A stretch of DNA of 64,000 nt from Pelagicoccus sp. (GCA_028284635.1 JANQRJ010000037.1:43287-107286); one strand, 5' to 3'; positions 6,523 to 16,150 are shown, numbered from the stretch's first letter. Notes: generated by a model from the sequence alone, not told the origin. Numbers and translations are program-made.

Positions 6523-9500
6523 TTAGCTTTCGGCTTCCTCTGCGAGGGCCTGACGAATGCGGTCTGGGTCGGCACCTGCGGCTGAGGCTTTGGCTAGGGT
6601 GGCTTTGCCGGCTTCTTCTTCGCCTTGCTCCAGTTGGCTGAGTCCGAGGTAGAGTAGCCGATCGGCTTCTTCACGCATGGTGATTGGGATTTCGCCTAAC
6701 AGATTTGCGGCTTGGCTGAAATCGCCTCGGCGGAAGGCTATGATGCCGCGAGCGAACTGGGTGACGGGGTCGTCAGCCATTTGTCCATGGATGTCTCTCA
6801 GCAGGGATTGGACGCGGGAATCGTTTTCATCATCGATGACGAGAAGTCGAGCCAGCTCGCGTTTGGCGGGGGCGAATTGAGGGTAGCTTTTGATGATATC
6901 GTTCAGCTCTTGAGTGGCTTCGACTTCCTCGCCTTGGAAGATCTTTACTCGGGCCCGGACGAGCCGGGCAAGGGAGGTGCCTTGCATATCTTCTGCCGCT
7001 TCTAGCTGGTCGGCAATCGCTTCTGGCGTTTCAGGCAAGGCGAGAAGGGCATTGAGAGCATCGACTTGGGGATTGTTGGGGTCGAGCTGGCTGGCGGTCT
7101 TCAGGGCTTCGCTCGCGATTTCGAGGGAACCGCGGTGAAATGCCGCATTGGCGAGCAATAGGTTGGTGGACGCTTCGGCTTCGTTTTGGGTGCGATTTAG
7201 CGTGGTGAGTAGGCCGTAGGCCCAGTCGGAGTCGCCGCTTACTATGGCGATCTCGGAGAGCTTGAGTACGACGTTCGGATCGTCGGGGCGAAGCTTCTGG
7301 GCCTTTTTGATGGTCTCGTAGGCTTGCTCGCTCTCGCCGAGATCGAACTGGACGGATGCCATAAGATGAAGCGCCGTGGCGTTGTCCGGATTGGTTTCGA
7401 GGAGTTTCTCGAGCTTCTCGAAGGCTTTGTCGTTCTCGTTCTTGCTGGCGTGATATTCAGCGATTCTGAGAGCGGCTATCACGTCTCCTTGGTCGGCTTT
7501 CTCCGATATCGCTGCGAACTGCTCGTCGCTGAGGTTTTCGGGGTCGGCGTCGATGATCGCGATGCGGCTTTGAGCGTCGTCTTTGCCGGCGAAGTCAGAG
7601 TCGGGAGAAAGGGCGATCGCTTCGACGAAGGCTTCTCGAGCTGCTGATATGTCGCCTTTTTGGTAGTGAATGCGTCCGAGATGGTACTTGATTTCCGCGT
7701 GATCTGGGAGCTTGTTGGCCGCTTCTGAGATAAGGCTGAGGGCCCAAGGGAGTTCGCCTTGTTTGAAGACAATCCAGCCTAGCGTATCCGCCATGTATGG
7801 GTCGGTGGGATTAAGGTTGCGGGCCTTCTCCGCGAGTTCGAAGGCTCGGTCGAGATCTTCGAAGGTCTCGGAATAGATGTACGCTAGATTGTTGAGCGCC
7901 GCCGTGTATTCGGGATGGTGGGAAAGCAGCGTTTCGTATGTGTCTCGGGCTTTTTCGAGCTGTCCTGATTCGTCGAGAATAACGCCTTTCTGCATGAGGG
8001 CGGCGAGATCGTCGGGCTTTTGGGCGAGGAGCTCTTCGAGGCGGACGAGAGCTTGCTCTTCGCTTCCTTGCTCCAAATAGCTTTGGGCGAGGAAGAGGTA
8101 GGCGGCGCGGTTTTCGGGATCCAGCTCTATGGCGGCGATGAATTCCGCTTCGGCTTCCTGGCGCTTCCCTTGAGAGGAGAGGAGCTGTCCTTTGAGAAGC
8201 CTGAGAGCGGCGGTTTGCTCGGGTATCGTTTCGATGGCGCGGTCCACGCGAGCGAGCGCGGTTTCGAAGCCTTCGGTGGCGAGTTCGATACGGGCTAGCT
8301 GTTGGATAGCGAGGATCGAGTTTGGTTCGATTTCGAGAATTCTCTCGTAGACGATTTTGGCTTTTTCGGTGTTGCCGGTCTTCAAGTGCAGGTTGCTGAG
8401 GAGGACGAGCGTTTGCACGTTTTCCGGCGCGGCCTCTGCAATCTGCTGGTAGAGTTGGAGGGCCTGGCTTTCGTTGCCTTGCAGCTCGTACACTTTGGCG
8501 AGTTCGATGACGGGCAACACTTGCTTTGGCGCGAGCTCTATCGCCTTTTTGAGGTTGATGATCGCGGCGCTGTAGTCCTCCCGTCGCGAGTAGATCTCCG
8601 CGAGGGAAATGTGGAGGGCGGGTTGGTTGGGGTTGAGCGCCAGGCTGCGCGAGAGATGTGGTACGGCTGCGTCGTCGTCTTTGCTTCCCAGGTAGGCGTA
8701 TGCGAGATTCAGGTGGGCGCCCAACGAGTTCGGGAAGATTTCGACGACGCTGCGAAGCTGAGACACGGCTTTTTCGTACTCCTCTCTGGCTAGGTGCAGC
8801 TTCCCTTGATTAACGAGGGCGTTGTGATCGAGCTCTTCGATGCGTAGGGCGCGAGTGTTCAGCTCCAATGCCTTTTCGAGGTCGCCTTGCTGGGCTTCCA
8901 GCTCGGCAAGAAGGGTGAGGGCTGGCACGAAGTCGGGAGCGCCTTGGACGATTTTTCGCAGGTGTTCGACGGCTTGTTCGGATTTCTGCTGCAATCTAAG
9001 GAAGCGGGCGAAAGCGATGTGCAGCTGGTCTCGGTTGTGGGCGACATTTACTGCAGTCCTATAACTGGCTAGCGCCTCCTCGAGCTTGCCCTGGCTGAAG
9101 TGGATGTTGGCTAGGACGGAATGGGGAAGGGGTGATTCGGCATCGATTGCTAGGGCTTGATTTACGAGAGCCTCGGCTGGCGCGAAACGGTTTAGCTTGG
9201 TTTGAATGCTTGCCTGGGCGCAGAGGATCCCGATGTTTTCTGGGGCTGCTTTCTTGAATTCCTCCAGTCGCCCAAGGAGGGCTATGGCGTCCGCGGGGCT
9301 CGCGAGCCGCTCGGTTAGCAGCATTGGAGCCTTTCGGTTGCCGGGATCAACTTGAAGCGTTTGGAAGGCGAATTGGCGAGCCGCCTCGCTCTGATCCGCG
9401 AGAAGCGAAACGAAGGCGCTGGCGACCATTGTATCGGGGTTGCCTGGGGCGAGCTGATTGGCGGGTTGCAGGAACTGCAGCGCTCGAAAGTAGCGGCCTT

Positions 9501-9726
9501 GCCGGTAGTAGATTTGCGCCATCTGTGTCATGGCTTCTGCATTGCGACCGTCCTGGCGAAGCACGTTGAGGTACTCGAGCTCGGCGCTGGCGAAGTCTTC
9601 GGCGGCCATGTACCCGCTGGCTCGCTCGAGCCCTTTGGCGATCTTCGCCTCCTTGGAGCAGCCAACGGCGAAGATTGCTAACAGCGTGGCGACGGCGACT
9701 TGAGTTAGGGTCTTGGCGGATCTCAT
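6523..9726 (-). CDS. prsT: PrsT-like TPR-repeat lipoprotein of the exosortase system
   Basis: 1067 aa. The N-terminus is a lipoprotein signal: hydrophobic TQVAVATLLAIFAVGC with the lipobox Cys at residue 23. Nearly all the rest is tetratricopeptide repeats, recognisable as recurring A..LA..Y...G....A...... and L.P.N/D patterns (for example LALNPNQPALHISLAEIYSR, and FELAEKARNLNPTDPYMADTLGW). Long TPR lipoproteins beside an exosortase are the PrsT family (PEP-CTERM system TPR protein), thought to act in the envelope in assembly or export; their exact role is not established. It lies 60 bases downstream of the exosortase gene on the same strand, so the two are probably one operon. A weak GG-N10-GC match in the gap is not convincing. 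Confidence 0.85.
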   Translation of the reverse strand: MRSAKTLTQVAVATLLAIFAVGCSKEAKIAKGLERASGYMAAEDFASAELEYLNVLRQDGRNAEAMTQMAQIYYRQGRYFRALQFLQPANQLAPGNPDTMVASAFVSLLADQSEAARQFAFQTLQVDPGNRKAPMLLTERLASPADAIALLGRLEEFKKAAPENIGILCAQASIQTKLNRFAPAEALVNQALAIDAESPLPHSVLANIHFSQGKLEEALASYRTAVNVAHNRDQLHIAFARFLRLQQKSEQAVEHLRKIVQGAPDFVPALTLLAELEAQQGDLEKALELNTRALRIEELDHNALVNQGKLHLAREEYEKAVSQLRSVVEIFPNSLGAHLNLAYAYLGSKDDDAAVPHLSRSLALNPNQPALHISLAEIYSRREDYSAAIINLKKAIELAPKQVLPVIELAKVYELQGNESQALQLYQQIAEAAPENVQTLVLLSNLHLKTGNTEKAKIVYERILEIEPNSILAIQQLARIELATEGFETALARVDRAIETIPEQTAALRLLKGQLLSSQGKRQEAEAEFIAAIELDPENRAAYLFLAQSYLEQGSEEQALVRLEELLAQKPDDLAALMQKGVILDESGQLEKARDTYETLLSHHPEYTAALNNLAYIYSETFEDLDRAFELAEKARNLNPTDPYMADTLGWIVFKQGELPWALSLISEAANKLPDHAEIKYHLGRIHYQKGDISAAREAFVEAIALSPDSDFAGKDDAQSRIAIIDADPENLSDEQFAAISEKADQGDVIAALRIAEYHASKNENDKAFEKLEKLLETNPDNATALHLMASVQFDLGESEQAYETIKKAQKLRPDDPNVVLKLSEIAIVSGDSDWAYGLLTTLNRTQNEAEASTNLLLANAAFHRGSLEIASEALKTASQLDPNNPQVDALNALLALPETPEAIADQLEAAEDMQGTSLARLVRARVKIFQGEEVEATQELNDIIKSYPQFAPAKRELARLLVIDDENDSRVQSLLRDIHGQMADDPVTQFARGIIAFRRGDFSQAANLLGEIPITMREEADRLLYLGLSQLEQGEEEAGKATLAKASAAGADPDRIRQALAEEAES

Positions 9727-9786
9727 AGCTAAGGGCCTGTCGGCCTTACTTTTCTTTTGGGGAGTGGGTTGTGCGGACAGCCTGCC

Positions 9787-10734
9787 TTACGCCGCGGCGT
9801 TGGCTAGCCGTCTTTTTTCGCGTCGCTTCTCGAGTTTGTAGAGAGGATAGAGAAACGCGAAGAAAGGGACCAGGGAAGCGGCAAAAAATAGGGGGCCACC
9901 GCTGTGATGAAGCTCGGAGTCGATCCAAGACGGATCCACGTGTACGGTCAACAGTCCGAGAATGGTGATGCGGACTGCGTTGCGCATAATCGCCAAGGGG
10001 ATGACAAAAAGGATAAGCAGGGTTCGATTCAGGTTTGAACGCAGGAACATGTACGAGGCGACGAGGCCCGTTATGAAGAGCACGAGACTGGAGCGAATGC
10101 CGCTGCATTGCGGAGCCACTTCAAGGATGACGTTTGGCAGTTTGAAAACGAGTCCTTCTCGGAAAATCGGAGTTCCGGAAAGCTTGAAAAGCAGGTAGGA
10201 AGCTTCAGCCGAGGTGTGTTGGAAGAAGGTCTCGATGGCCTCTCTCGCGAAAACGGGAAATGGCGCGAGAAAAGCGAGAAAGAGGATGGGAAAGCTCAGC
10301 GTCTTGAGCCGCTCTCGACCGATGAAGAAAGCGCAGAGGGCCCAGATCCCGCAGACGTACGCCAGAATGTTACCCGCGAGATAGTCCTCGATTTTCGTGG
10401 ATCCGCTCGACTGAAGCCAGAATAGGGCTCCCGCTCCGATTAGAACCGGGGGGACACTGAGGATTTTCAATGGGGCGCCAGCGGCTGGGAGCTGGTCTCG
10501 TTGCGTGACGATGAGGTAGATCGTCACTACTGGAATGAGAAATACGTGGGAATACAGGTCGGTTTTAAGTCCGTAGGAGAAGAGCTCGTAAAGTGGCTTG
10601 CCGAAGACGGCAGTCAAGACGGCTATCAGCGCGGCGAGAGCGAAGGGGAAGCGCTTTCCGCCCGATTCGATGCGGGTCGAATCGTTGGCGATGGGTTGAG
10701 CGTTATTCGGTTGGGCTTCGGTAGTTGGTTCCAT
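9787..10734 (-). CDS. Exosortase (VPDSG-CTERM-type protein-sorting transpeptidase)
   Basis: 315 aa multi-pass membrane protein. The exosortase catalytic residues are present: C210 in EVAPQCSGIRSS, arginines at 251 and 255 in MRNAVRITILG, and H276/H277 in ELHHSGGPLFF. Eight or so hydrophobic segments precede a basic tail (LEKRREKRR). By family knowledge it cleaves substrates at the short VPD/PEP-like motif ahead of their C-terminal membrane helix and passes them on to the surface. Three matching substrates are encoded nearby (1439, 4659, 5532). The VPDGG/VPEGG/VPDEG motifs suggest a relative of the VPDSG-specific exosortases rather than XrtA, but I cannot assign the subfamily from sequence alone. 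Confidence 0.92.
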   Translation of the reverse strand: MEPTTEAQPNNAQPIANDSTRIESGGKRFPFALAALIAVLTAVFGKPLYELFSYGLKTDLYSHVFLIPVVTIYLIVTQRDQLPAAGAPLKILSVPPVLIGAGALFWLQSSGSTKIEDYLAGNILAYVCGIWALCAFFIGRERLKTLSFPILFLAFLAPFPVFAREAIETFFQHTSAEASYLLFKLSGTPIFREGLVFKLPNVILEVAPQCSGIRSSLVLFITGLVASYMFLRSNLNRTLLILFVIPLAIMRNAVRITILGLLTVHVDPSWIDSELHHSGGPLFFAASLVPFFAFLYPLYKLEKRREKRRLANAAA

Positions 10735-11135
10735 GGATGGCTTAGCGGGAATCGTAGACTTTACGGCTGGGCTAAAGTTTGGAATTCCGAGAAAATCTTT
10801 TGGTAGAATTTCGCAGAACCTCCACCTGATTCCGGCCTGTCCAGCTAGATTCGGTCACAATCATCCATTGCTTGAGGCATGATTCAGTGGAAACGTCTAC
10901 TCCTTGCTAGGGAAAACGCTGGGAAAGCCGGCATAGCCGAATTGAAAATTGAAGATTGTGGATTCCAGATTGGCGAGACGAGCGGCCTGTTTAGGATGTT
11001 GCCTCTCAATAGCCATCGTGTTTGTTTTGTGACGGCTCTCGCCTCGGTGTGACTTTCTTCACCTAAACTCCTATCGCAGATCCTGAGCCTGTCGAAGGAC
11101 AGCCTAAAAACCTATTGGCCTCTGGCTTTGCCAGT
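10735..11135. other. Intergenic region between exosortase gene and glmS
   Basis: No gene seen. It contains the upstream region of the exosortase-prsT operon, with no convincing promoter by eye, and near the glmS end the short sequence tcctgagcctgtcgaagga (11081-11099). That sequence is a dispersed motif common between genes in many bacteria and has weak dyad symmetry. Confidence 0.5.
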
Positions 11136-12986
11136 CTATTCCACCGTCACGCTTTTTGCCAGGTTGCGGGGTTTGTCCACGTCGCGACCCAGCTCTACGG
11201 CGATGTAGTAGCTGATCAGCTGCAGGGGGATCGTCATGAGGATGGGGCGGATGCATGGGTGGGCCTTTGGGATAATTACGAGCTCGTCTGCCAACGATGC
11301 CGGGACCTCGTTTGAATCGGTGACGACGATGACTTTGCCCTTGCGAGCTCGCACTTCCTGGATGCTGGAAAGGTTCTTCCGCAGGGTTTCGTCGTCGGGA
11401 GCAAGGACTAGACTCGGGCATTTTTCGGAAATCAAGGCGATCGGTCCGTGCTTCATCTCTGCCGACGGGTAGCCCTCGGCGTGAATGTAGCTTATCTCCT
11501 TCAGTTTGAGGGCGCCCTCGAGCGCTACGGGGAAGAGTTCGAGCCGACCAAGGAAAAGGAAGTCGTCGTAGTGGGCGAATTTCTTGGCGATCTTTTCGAT
11601 GGCAGGAGCCAGCTCCAGGGTTTGGGAAACAAGTCCTGGCAGGCTCTTGAAGGCGTCTAGCATTTCGCAACCATCCGTGTAGGAGAGATCTCGCGTGCGG
11701 CCGAGGTAGAGCGCAAGCATCGAGAGGATGGTCAGCTGCGAGGTGAAGGCTTTGGTGGAAGCCACCCCGATTTCGGGTCCCGAGTGCTGGAAGATTCCGC
11801 CGTCGTTCTCTCGAGCGATTGTGGAACCGACGTTGTTGATGATGCCGATGACGTGGTAGCCTTTGCGGCGGGCTTCGCGCTGAGCCTCAAGGGTGTCGAT
11901 GGTCTCGCCGCTTTGGCTGATGACGATGACTAGCGTGTTTTTCTCCATCGGCGTGTTCCGATAGCGAAACTCGCTGGCGTACTCCACCTCGACGGGGATG
12001 CGGGCGTACTTTTCGATCAGGTACTCGCCCACCAGGCCGGAATGCCAGGCGGTGCCGCAAGCGACGATTAGGATGCGATCGATCTGGCGGATTTGCTGCC
12101 GCGTCAGATTCAGACCTCCGAACTTGCTGGTGCCCTCCTCGATGTCGAGACGACCGCGAAAGGCATTTTCCACCGCGCTTGGCTGCTCGTAGATCTCCTT
12201 GAGCATGTAGTGCTCGTAGCCTGCTAGATCGGCTTCGTCGTCTCTCCAGTGCAGGGTGCTGATCTCGGGCTTCACTTCCGAGTCATCGCTGGTCGTGATG
12301 GTAAAGCGCTCGTCGGTCAGAGTGACGAGCTGGTTGTCGTCGAGGTAAACGACTTCGCTGGTGCGAGCCCGGATGGCGCTGGCATCGCTGGCCAGCATCA
12401 TCTCGTGCTTGCCCACGCCGAGAATCAGCGGACTGCCCTTGCGAGCTCCAAAAAGAGTGCCCGGCACGCTGGCGCACATTATGGCCAGCCCGTAGGTACC
12501 CTCGACCAGATTCAGACTGGCTCGGATGGCCTTCTGAACGGATTTGGTCGTAACTTTGCCCCTCTGGCTGGCGAGGTTGAATGCGATCAAATTGGCCAGT
12601 ACTTCGGAATCGGTCTCGCTGTAGAAGGTGACGCCTTCGCTCAGCAGCATCGATTTGAGCGTCTCGTAGTTTTCGATCACCCCATTGTGGGCCAAGTAGA
12701 TCTGCTTGTCCCAGGATCTGTGCGGATGGGCGTTGAGTTCCGTAACGCCGCCATGAGTAGCCCAGCGCGTGTGGCTGATGCCTGTGCCGGCGTCCTCTTC
12801 CTCAGGGGAGACATTGGCCGCAAGGTTCTTCACCTTTCCGATCTCTCGCGTGACTCGAATGTCGTCATCCGTCTGCCAAACGGCGATCCCAGCGGAGTCG
12901 TAGCCCCGGTATTCCAGACGTTTCAGCCCGTTGATAAGAATGGGCCCAGCATTGTCGTGTCCGACATATCCGACGATTCCGCACAT
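11136..12986 (-). CDS. glmS: Glutamine-fructose-6-phosphate aminotransferase (isomerizing)
   Basis: 616 aa, the usual length. It begins MCGIVGYVGH, with the nucleophile Cys2 of the glutaminase domain, and LEYRGYDSAGIAVW follows. After a linker come two SIS isomerase domains (ACGTAWHSGLVGEYLIEKYA; VVISQSGETIDTLEAQREA; GRLELFPVALEGALKLKEISY; AEGYPSAEMKHGPIALI), and the C-terminus ends PRNLAKSVTVE as expected. It makes glucosamine-6-phosphate from fructose-6-phosphate and glutamine, the first committed step to UDP-GlcNAc for peptidoglycan and polysaccharides. Its position beside the polysaccharide locus fits a supply role. Confidence 0.98.
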   Translation of the reverse strand: MCGIVGYVGHDNAGPILINGLKRLEYRGYDSAGIAVWQTDDDIRVTREIGKVKNLAANVSPEEEDAGTGISHTRWATHGGVTELNAHPHRSWDKQIYLAHNGVIENYETLKSMLLSEGVTFYSETDSEVLANLIAFNLASQRGKVTTKSVQKAIRASLNLVEGTYGLAIMCASVPGTLFGARKGSPLILGVGKHEMMLASDASAIRARTSEVVYLDDNQLVTLTDERFTITTSDDSEVKPEISTLHWRDDEADLAGYEHYMLKEIYEQPSAVENAFRGRLDIEEGTSKFGGLNLTRQQIRQIDRILIVACGTAWHSGLVGEYLIEKYARIPVEVEYASEFRYRNTPMEKNTLVIVISQSGETIDTLEAQREARRKGYHVIGIINNVGSTIARENDGGIFQHSGPEIGVASTKAFTSQLTILSMLALYLGRTRDLSYTDGCEMLDAFKSLPGLVSQTLELAPAIEKIAKKFAHYDDFLFLGRLELFPVALEGALKLKEISYIHAEGYPSAEMKHGPIALISEKCPSLVLAPDDETLRKNLSSIQEVRARKGKVIVVTDSNEVPASLADELVIIPKAHPCIRPILMTIPLQLISYYIAVELGRDVDKPRNLAKSVTVE

Positions 12987-13060
12987 ATGGAGGTTCTACT
13001 TGGGGTCGTTATGTGAAAGTTTCAAGCTCGATTGTATTCTCTGATCTCGAAATTGATTCG

Positions 13061-14182
13061 CTACGCTTTTTCTGGATGTTTCTCGTCCTTCAGCCTCAAG
13101 CTAGCGACTGCCATAACGATTGCCAGTAGCCATACGATGCTTGCTATTATCAGTCTTGGGCTCGGGCCTTCGCCTTTGCTTAGCAGTCCGAATAGCAAAG
13201 AGGTTCCCGGGCTATCTATACGTTGGTACACATGAATAGCCGCGCTTGCCGCGACGAGCGAGACGAAGGTAGGGATGGCTGCTCTTTTGCTTTCGATGAA
13301 AGCGGCTATTTTTTGGTGGAACGAGCTGAAGCGAAAGATGAAAACTCCGTAGCCGAGTATTTGAAAATGAAATGAGATGTTCAGCAAAAGAGTATTGGCC
13401 AAATGGAAAGCGCAGGCGAGGATCAGCCATAGCCGCCAACTTCTTTGGCTGAATATCAAAAAGAGGAAACCTGTCAGCTCGAAGACGACTGCCGTGTAGT
13501 CGGCTATTTCAAAAAATCTGGGGTCTATTTTGAGAACCAGGGGAGCGAGCATTTCATCTCTTCCGAGACTGAAGTAGCCGAGATAGAACCAAGAGAGAAA
13601 TCCGTTGGTGCTCAGGTCGAAGTCCACCCAGAACTTGGCCTTTTCCAGGCCTGCGGTGAACATGGCGAACACCATGAACGTGGCGAGAAACGCAAAGCAG
13701 TTGCTGTGAGTGGACGATGTGGATTGCTTGTCAGGCAGAACCGCATAGCGCGTACCCCAATTCGAAAAGGAGAGTACGAGAAGGGCTAGCCACGGAGTGA
13801 AGGAGTGGTCGATCTTTCCGAAGGAAAATATGAATGTCGTGACGACGAAGTTGAGGAGAGCTGACGCGATGCCTGTCAGTCGCGCTTTGATTCCGACAGT
13901 CACGCAAAACAAGAGAATAGGTTGGGCTATATTCGCGATCTGGACGAAGATTCCGGGAGGGAATCCGTCGAAGAATATACCCATGCTGACGATTGGCGGG
14001 TAATAGAGGGCGTCGGGAATGTCGTTCAGCCAGCCGTATCTCGGAGTGTGGGACAGCAGGAAATACAGTCCGAAGAATATTCGGAAAAGAGAACTGTCTT
14101 CGGGTGTAACGAAGGTGTTGGACTTCACCCTTTGCCAAGCGGCAGCGATGATATCGTCAATTGAGCGCAATAGTCTTTTCAC
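13061..14182 (-). CDS. Multi-pass membrane protein, HTTM-like
   Basis: 373 aa. A short cytoplasmic N-terminus is followed by about eight to nine hydrophobic segments between residues 28 and 365. The pattern RIFFGLYFLLSHTPRY near the start and FIFSFGKIDHSFTPWLALL further on resembles HTTM (vitamin K-dependent gamma-carboxylase-like) membrane proteins; this similarity is by eye and not certain. The gene overlaps the end of the preceding gene (14157-14681) by 26 bases, which suggests translational coupling and a shared function. Substrate unknown. Confidence 0.6.
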   Translation of the reverse strand: MKRLLRSIDDIIAAAWQRVKSNTFVTPEDSSLFRIFFGLYFLLSHTPRYGWLNDIPDALYYPPIVSMGIFFDGFPPGIFVQIANIAQPILLFCVTVGIKARLTGIASALLNFVVTTFIFSFGKIDHSFTPWLALLVLSFSNWGTRYAVLPDKQSTSSTHSNCFAFLATFMVFAMFTAGLEKAKFWVDFDLSTNGFLSWFYLGYFSLGRDEMLAPLVLKIDPRFFEIADYTAVVFELTGFLFLIFSQRSWRLWLILACAFHLANTLLLNISFHFQILGYGVFIFRFSSFHQKIAAFIESKRAAIPTFVSLVAASAAIHVYQRIDSPGTSLLFGLLSKGEGPSPRLIIASIVWLLAIVMAVASLRLKDEKHPEKA

Positions 14183-14681
14183 TGTGGATCTCCCGCTTGA
14201 TTGTCTCTCCGGTTTCGGTACTGATCGTCGTTTTCGATCTTCGTATGATGAACCGCTCGCCCGAGCAGTTCTGTTCGATAAGCTTTTCTCTCAACCATTG
14301 CTTCATTTCGCCTATTTCCTCCTGTGAAGGCTTTCGTCGCTCGAAGGTCCTTGGCGGAAATGAAAGATATCTAAAATGGATGGTCTCGTTTCGGTCGGCT
14401 TCGAGTCCGAACTCGTTTTTAGCCAGATAGGTCAGATACTGTGTTGGGATCGGCTTTAGAAAGGCTCTTGGCTCAAGCTGCTTTTCGGCCAGCGTATCCT
14501 TATCGAATCCAACTAGGGCTACTCTGCTGTAGGTCAGGTCGGTATCGTTTATATCGACCTTGGAGTGGCCGGAGGGAAATATAATCGCCGGGTAGGGCTC
14601 TAGGACCGGAGCGACTACTTTCAGGGCGTAGGGCAGCCCAAGAAAGGCCGAGACTGCGCAGAAGGTTGCTAGGTGTTTCAT
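14157..14681 (-). CDS. Hypothetical exported protein coupled to HTTM-like protein
   Basis: 174 aa from the ATG at 14681. An open frame reaches back to 14813, but that part overlaps the upstream gene and has no coding character, while MKHLATFCAVSAFLGLPYAL at 14681 is a plausible signal peptide or membrane anchor. The body is polar with several charged stretches (RKPSQEEIGEMKQWLREKLI) and no motif I recognise. It sits just after the FAD oxidoreductase (38 bases downstream) and overlaps the HTTM-like gene by 26 bases. HTTM proteins are often paired with a small exported partner of this kind, but function is unknown. Confidence 0.65.
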   Translation of the reverse strand: MKHLATFCAVSAFLGLPYALKVVAPVLEPYPAIIFPSGHSKVDINDTDLTYSRVALVGFDKDTLAEKQLEPRAFLKPIPTQYLTYLAKNEFGLEADRNETIHFRYLSFPPRTFERRKPSQEEIGEMKQWLREKLIEQNCSGERFIIRRSKTTISTETGETIKREIHSEKTIALN

Positions 14682-14719
14682 GTTTGGAAAAGTTTCGGTC
14701 TCCTTCGTTTGTTGGCAAG

Positions 14720-16150
14720 CTAGCTTCGTGAGAGTTTTTTCATTGCGGACTTGGCTGCGTTGTATCCACACATGCCGTGTACGCCGCCGCCTGGCGGTGT
14801 GGAATGGGAGCAAAGGAAGAGCTTTGGGTTCGGAGTGGAGTAGGGGTCCATTCTTAGAACGGGTCGGGCAAAGAGCTGTCCAAGGGTCGCTGCCCCGCCG
14901 GTTATGGCTCCCCCAATGTATGAGGGGTTGTAGGCTTGAAAGTCGGATGCGGTCATTTCTCGTTTTGCGATGATGCAGTCTTTGAAGCCAGGCGCGAAAC
15001 GCTCGATTTGCAGCTCCATTTCGTCAGTCGCCGAACGGGTCGAGCCGTTTGGGACGTGGCAATATGCGTATCCTGTCTGCTTGCCCGCTGGCGCTCGCGT
15101 CGAGTCGAACTGACTCTGCTGGCAAACCATGACGAACGGCTTGTCGCATGGGGACCCCTTCCAGGCGGCTTCCTCGCTAGCGGAGATCTCGTCCAGCGTG
15201 CCGCCGACGTGGACAGTGGAAGCTTGGAGGCAGCGAGGATCCTTCCAGGGGATCGGTTCGGAAAGAGCGAAGTCGACTTTGTGCACGCCTGGCCCGTATT
15301 CGTAGCGCCCCAGCCGTCTCAAGTAGCTTTGTGGGAGGTCGTCAGCACATATGCGTTGGATCTGAGCAGGAGCCAGGTCTAGGAGGATGACCTTCGACGA
15401 TGGGAGTTCGCTCAGATTTCGTACTTCGCGCTCGCTGCGAACTTCTGCTCCGTTTTTCTGCAGGCTCGCTAGCAGGGCCTTCGCTATCGACACGCTGCCA
15501 CCTTTGGCGACTGGCCAAGGGCCTACGTGTCCGGAAAGCATGAATACGAGTGCGACTGCTGCCGTGCCCCAAAAGTCCAAAGGCAGGATCGAATGGGCTC
15601 CGCATCCAGCGAGCAGAGCCTTTGCTCGGCGGCCTTTGAAAGTCGCGTCTGCCAGCCTGGTAGCGGGCAGTATGCCCTTAATCCCAAATCGGACTTGTGG
15701 CAGGATGCTCTTAGGCCATGCGGTCGGTTGCAGCAGTTGCGGGAAGAGGTTCTCGAAATCCTTTAGCAGCGGAGATACGAGCTTCGCGTACTTGGTTTGG
15801 TCGCAGGAGTCCAGGGACTCGAGAGTGGCCTGGAGATCGTGGCTCAGCAGCGCTGCCGGTTCATTGTCCAGCGGGTGGGCGGCTGAAATTTCTGGAAGGA
15901 TCCACTCCAATCCGAGGGATTCGAGCTGGAGTTCCTTGAATGCCGGGCTCGCTATCCCGGTCGGGTGAACCGCTGAGCAGACGTCGTGCAGGAATCCTGG
16001 CAAAGTCAGCTCCGCGCTTCGGGTTCCCCCGCCGAGGTCCTTCGAGGCCTCCAAGACGAGGGTCTTGTAGCCTTGGGCGGCAATGGTTGCCGCCGCCGTA
16101 AGGCCATTTGGGCCGGAGCCTACTACGATCGCGTCGTATTCCTGTGCCAC
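14720..16150 (-). CDS. FAD-dependent oxidoreductase, phytoene-desaturase-like
   Basis: 476 aa. The N-terminal Rossmann motif DAIVVGSGPNGLTAAATIA and the following VLEASKDLGGGTRS give a dinucleotide-binding FAD domain. The C-terminus carries a second FAD contact, FLCSHSTPPGGGVHGMCGYNAA. Both are characteristic of the phytoene desaturase / NAD(P)-FAD oxidoreductase superfamily. There is no signal peptide. Substrate cannot be told from sequence; members act on carotenoids, retinol and other hydrophobic molecules. It lies 24 bases after a glycosyltransferase gene and 38 bases before the 14681 gene, so probably belongs to the same transcript. Confidence 0.8.
   Translation of the reverse strand: MAQEYDAIVVGSGPNGLTAAATIAAQGYKTLVLEASKDLGGGTRSAELTLPGFLHDVCSAVHPTGIASPAFKELQLESLGLEWILPEISAAHPLDNEPAALLSHDLQATLESLDSCDQTKYAKLVSPLLKDFENLFPQLLQPTAWPKSILPQVRFGIKGILPATRLADATFKGRRAKALLAGCGAHSILPLDFWGTAAVALVFMLSGHVGPWPVAKGGSVSIAKALLASLQKNGAEVRSEREVRNLSELPSSKVILLDLAPAQIQRICADDLPQSYLRRLGRYEYGPGVHKVDFALSEPIPWKDPRCLQASTVHVGGTLDEISASEEAAWKGSPCDKPFVMVCQQSQFDSTRAPAGKQTGYAYCHVPNGSTRSATDEMELQIERFAPGFKDCIIAKREMTASDFQAYNPSYIGGAITGGAATLGQLFARPVLRMDPYSTPNPKLFLCSHSTPPGGGVHGMCGYNAAKSAMKKLSRS

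Noticed and set aside
9727..9790. GG-N10-GC match upstream of prsT
   Set aside because: Spacing is right but both boxes differ strongly from TGGCAC/TTGCA, and it lies partly in the exosortase coding end.
11081..11099. tcctgagcctgtcgaagga as a possible attachment site
   Set aside because: It is a common dispersed intergenic motif; no integrase or second copy was seen in the window.
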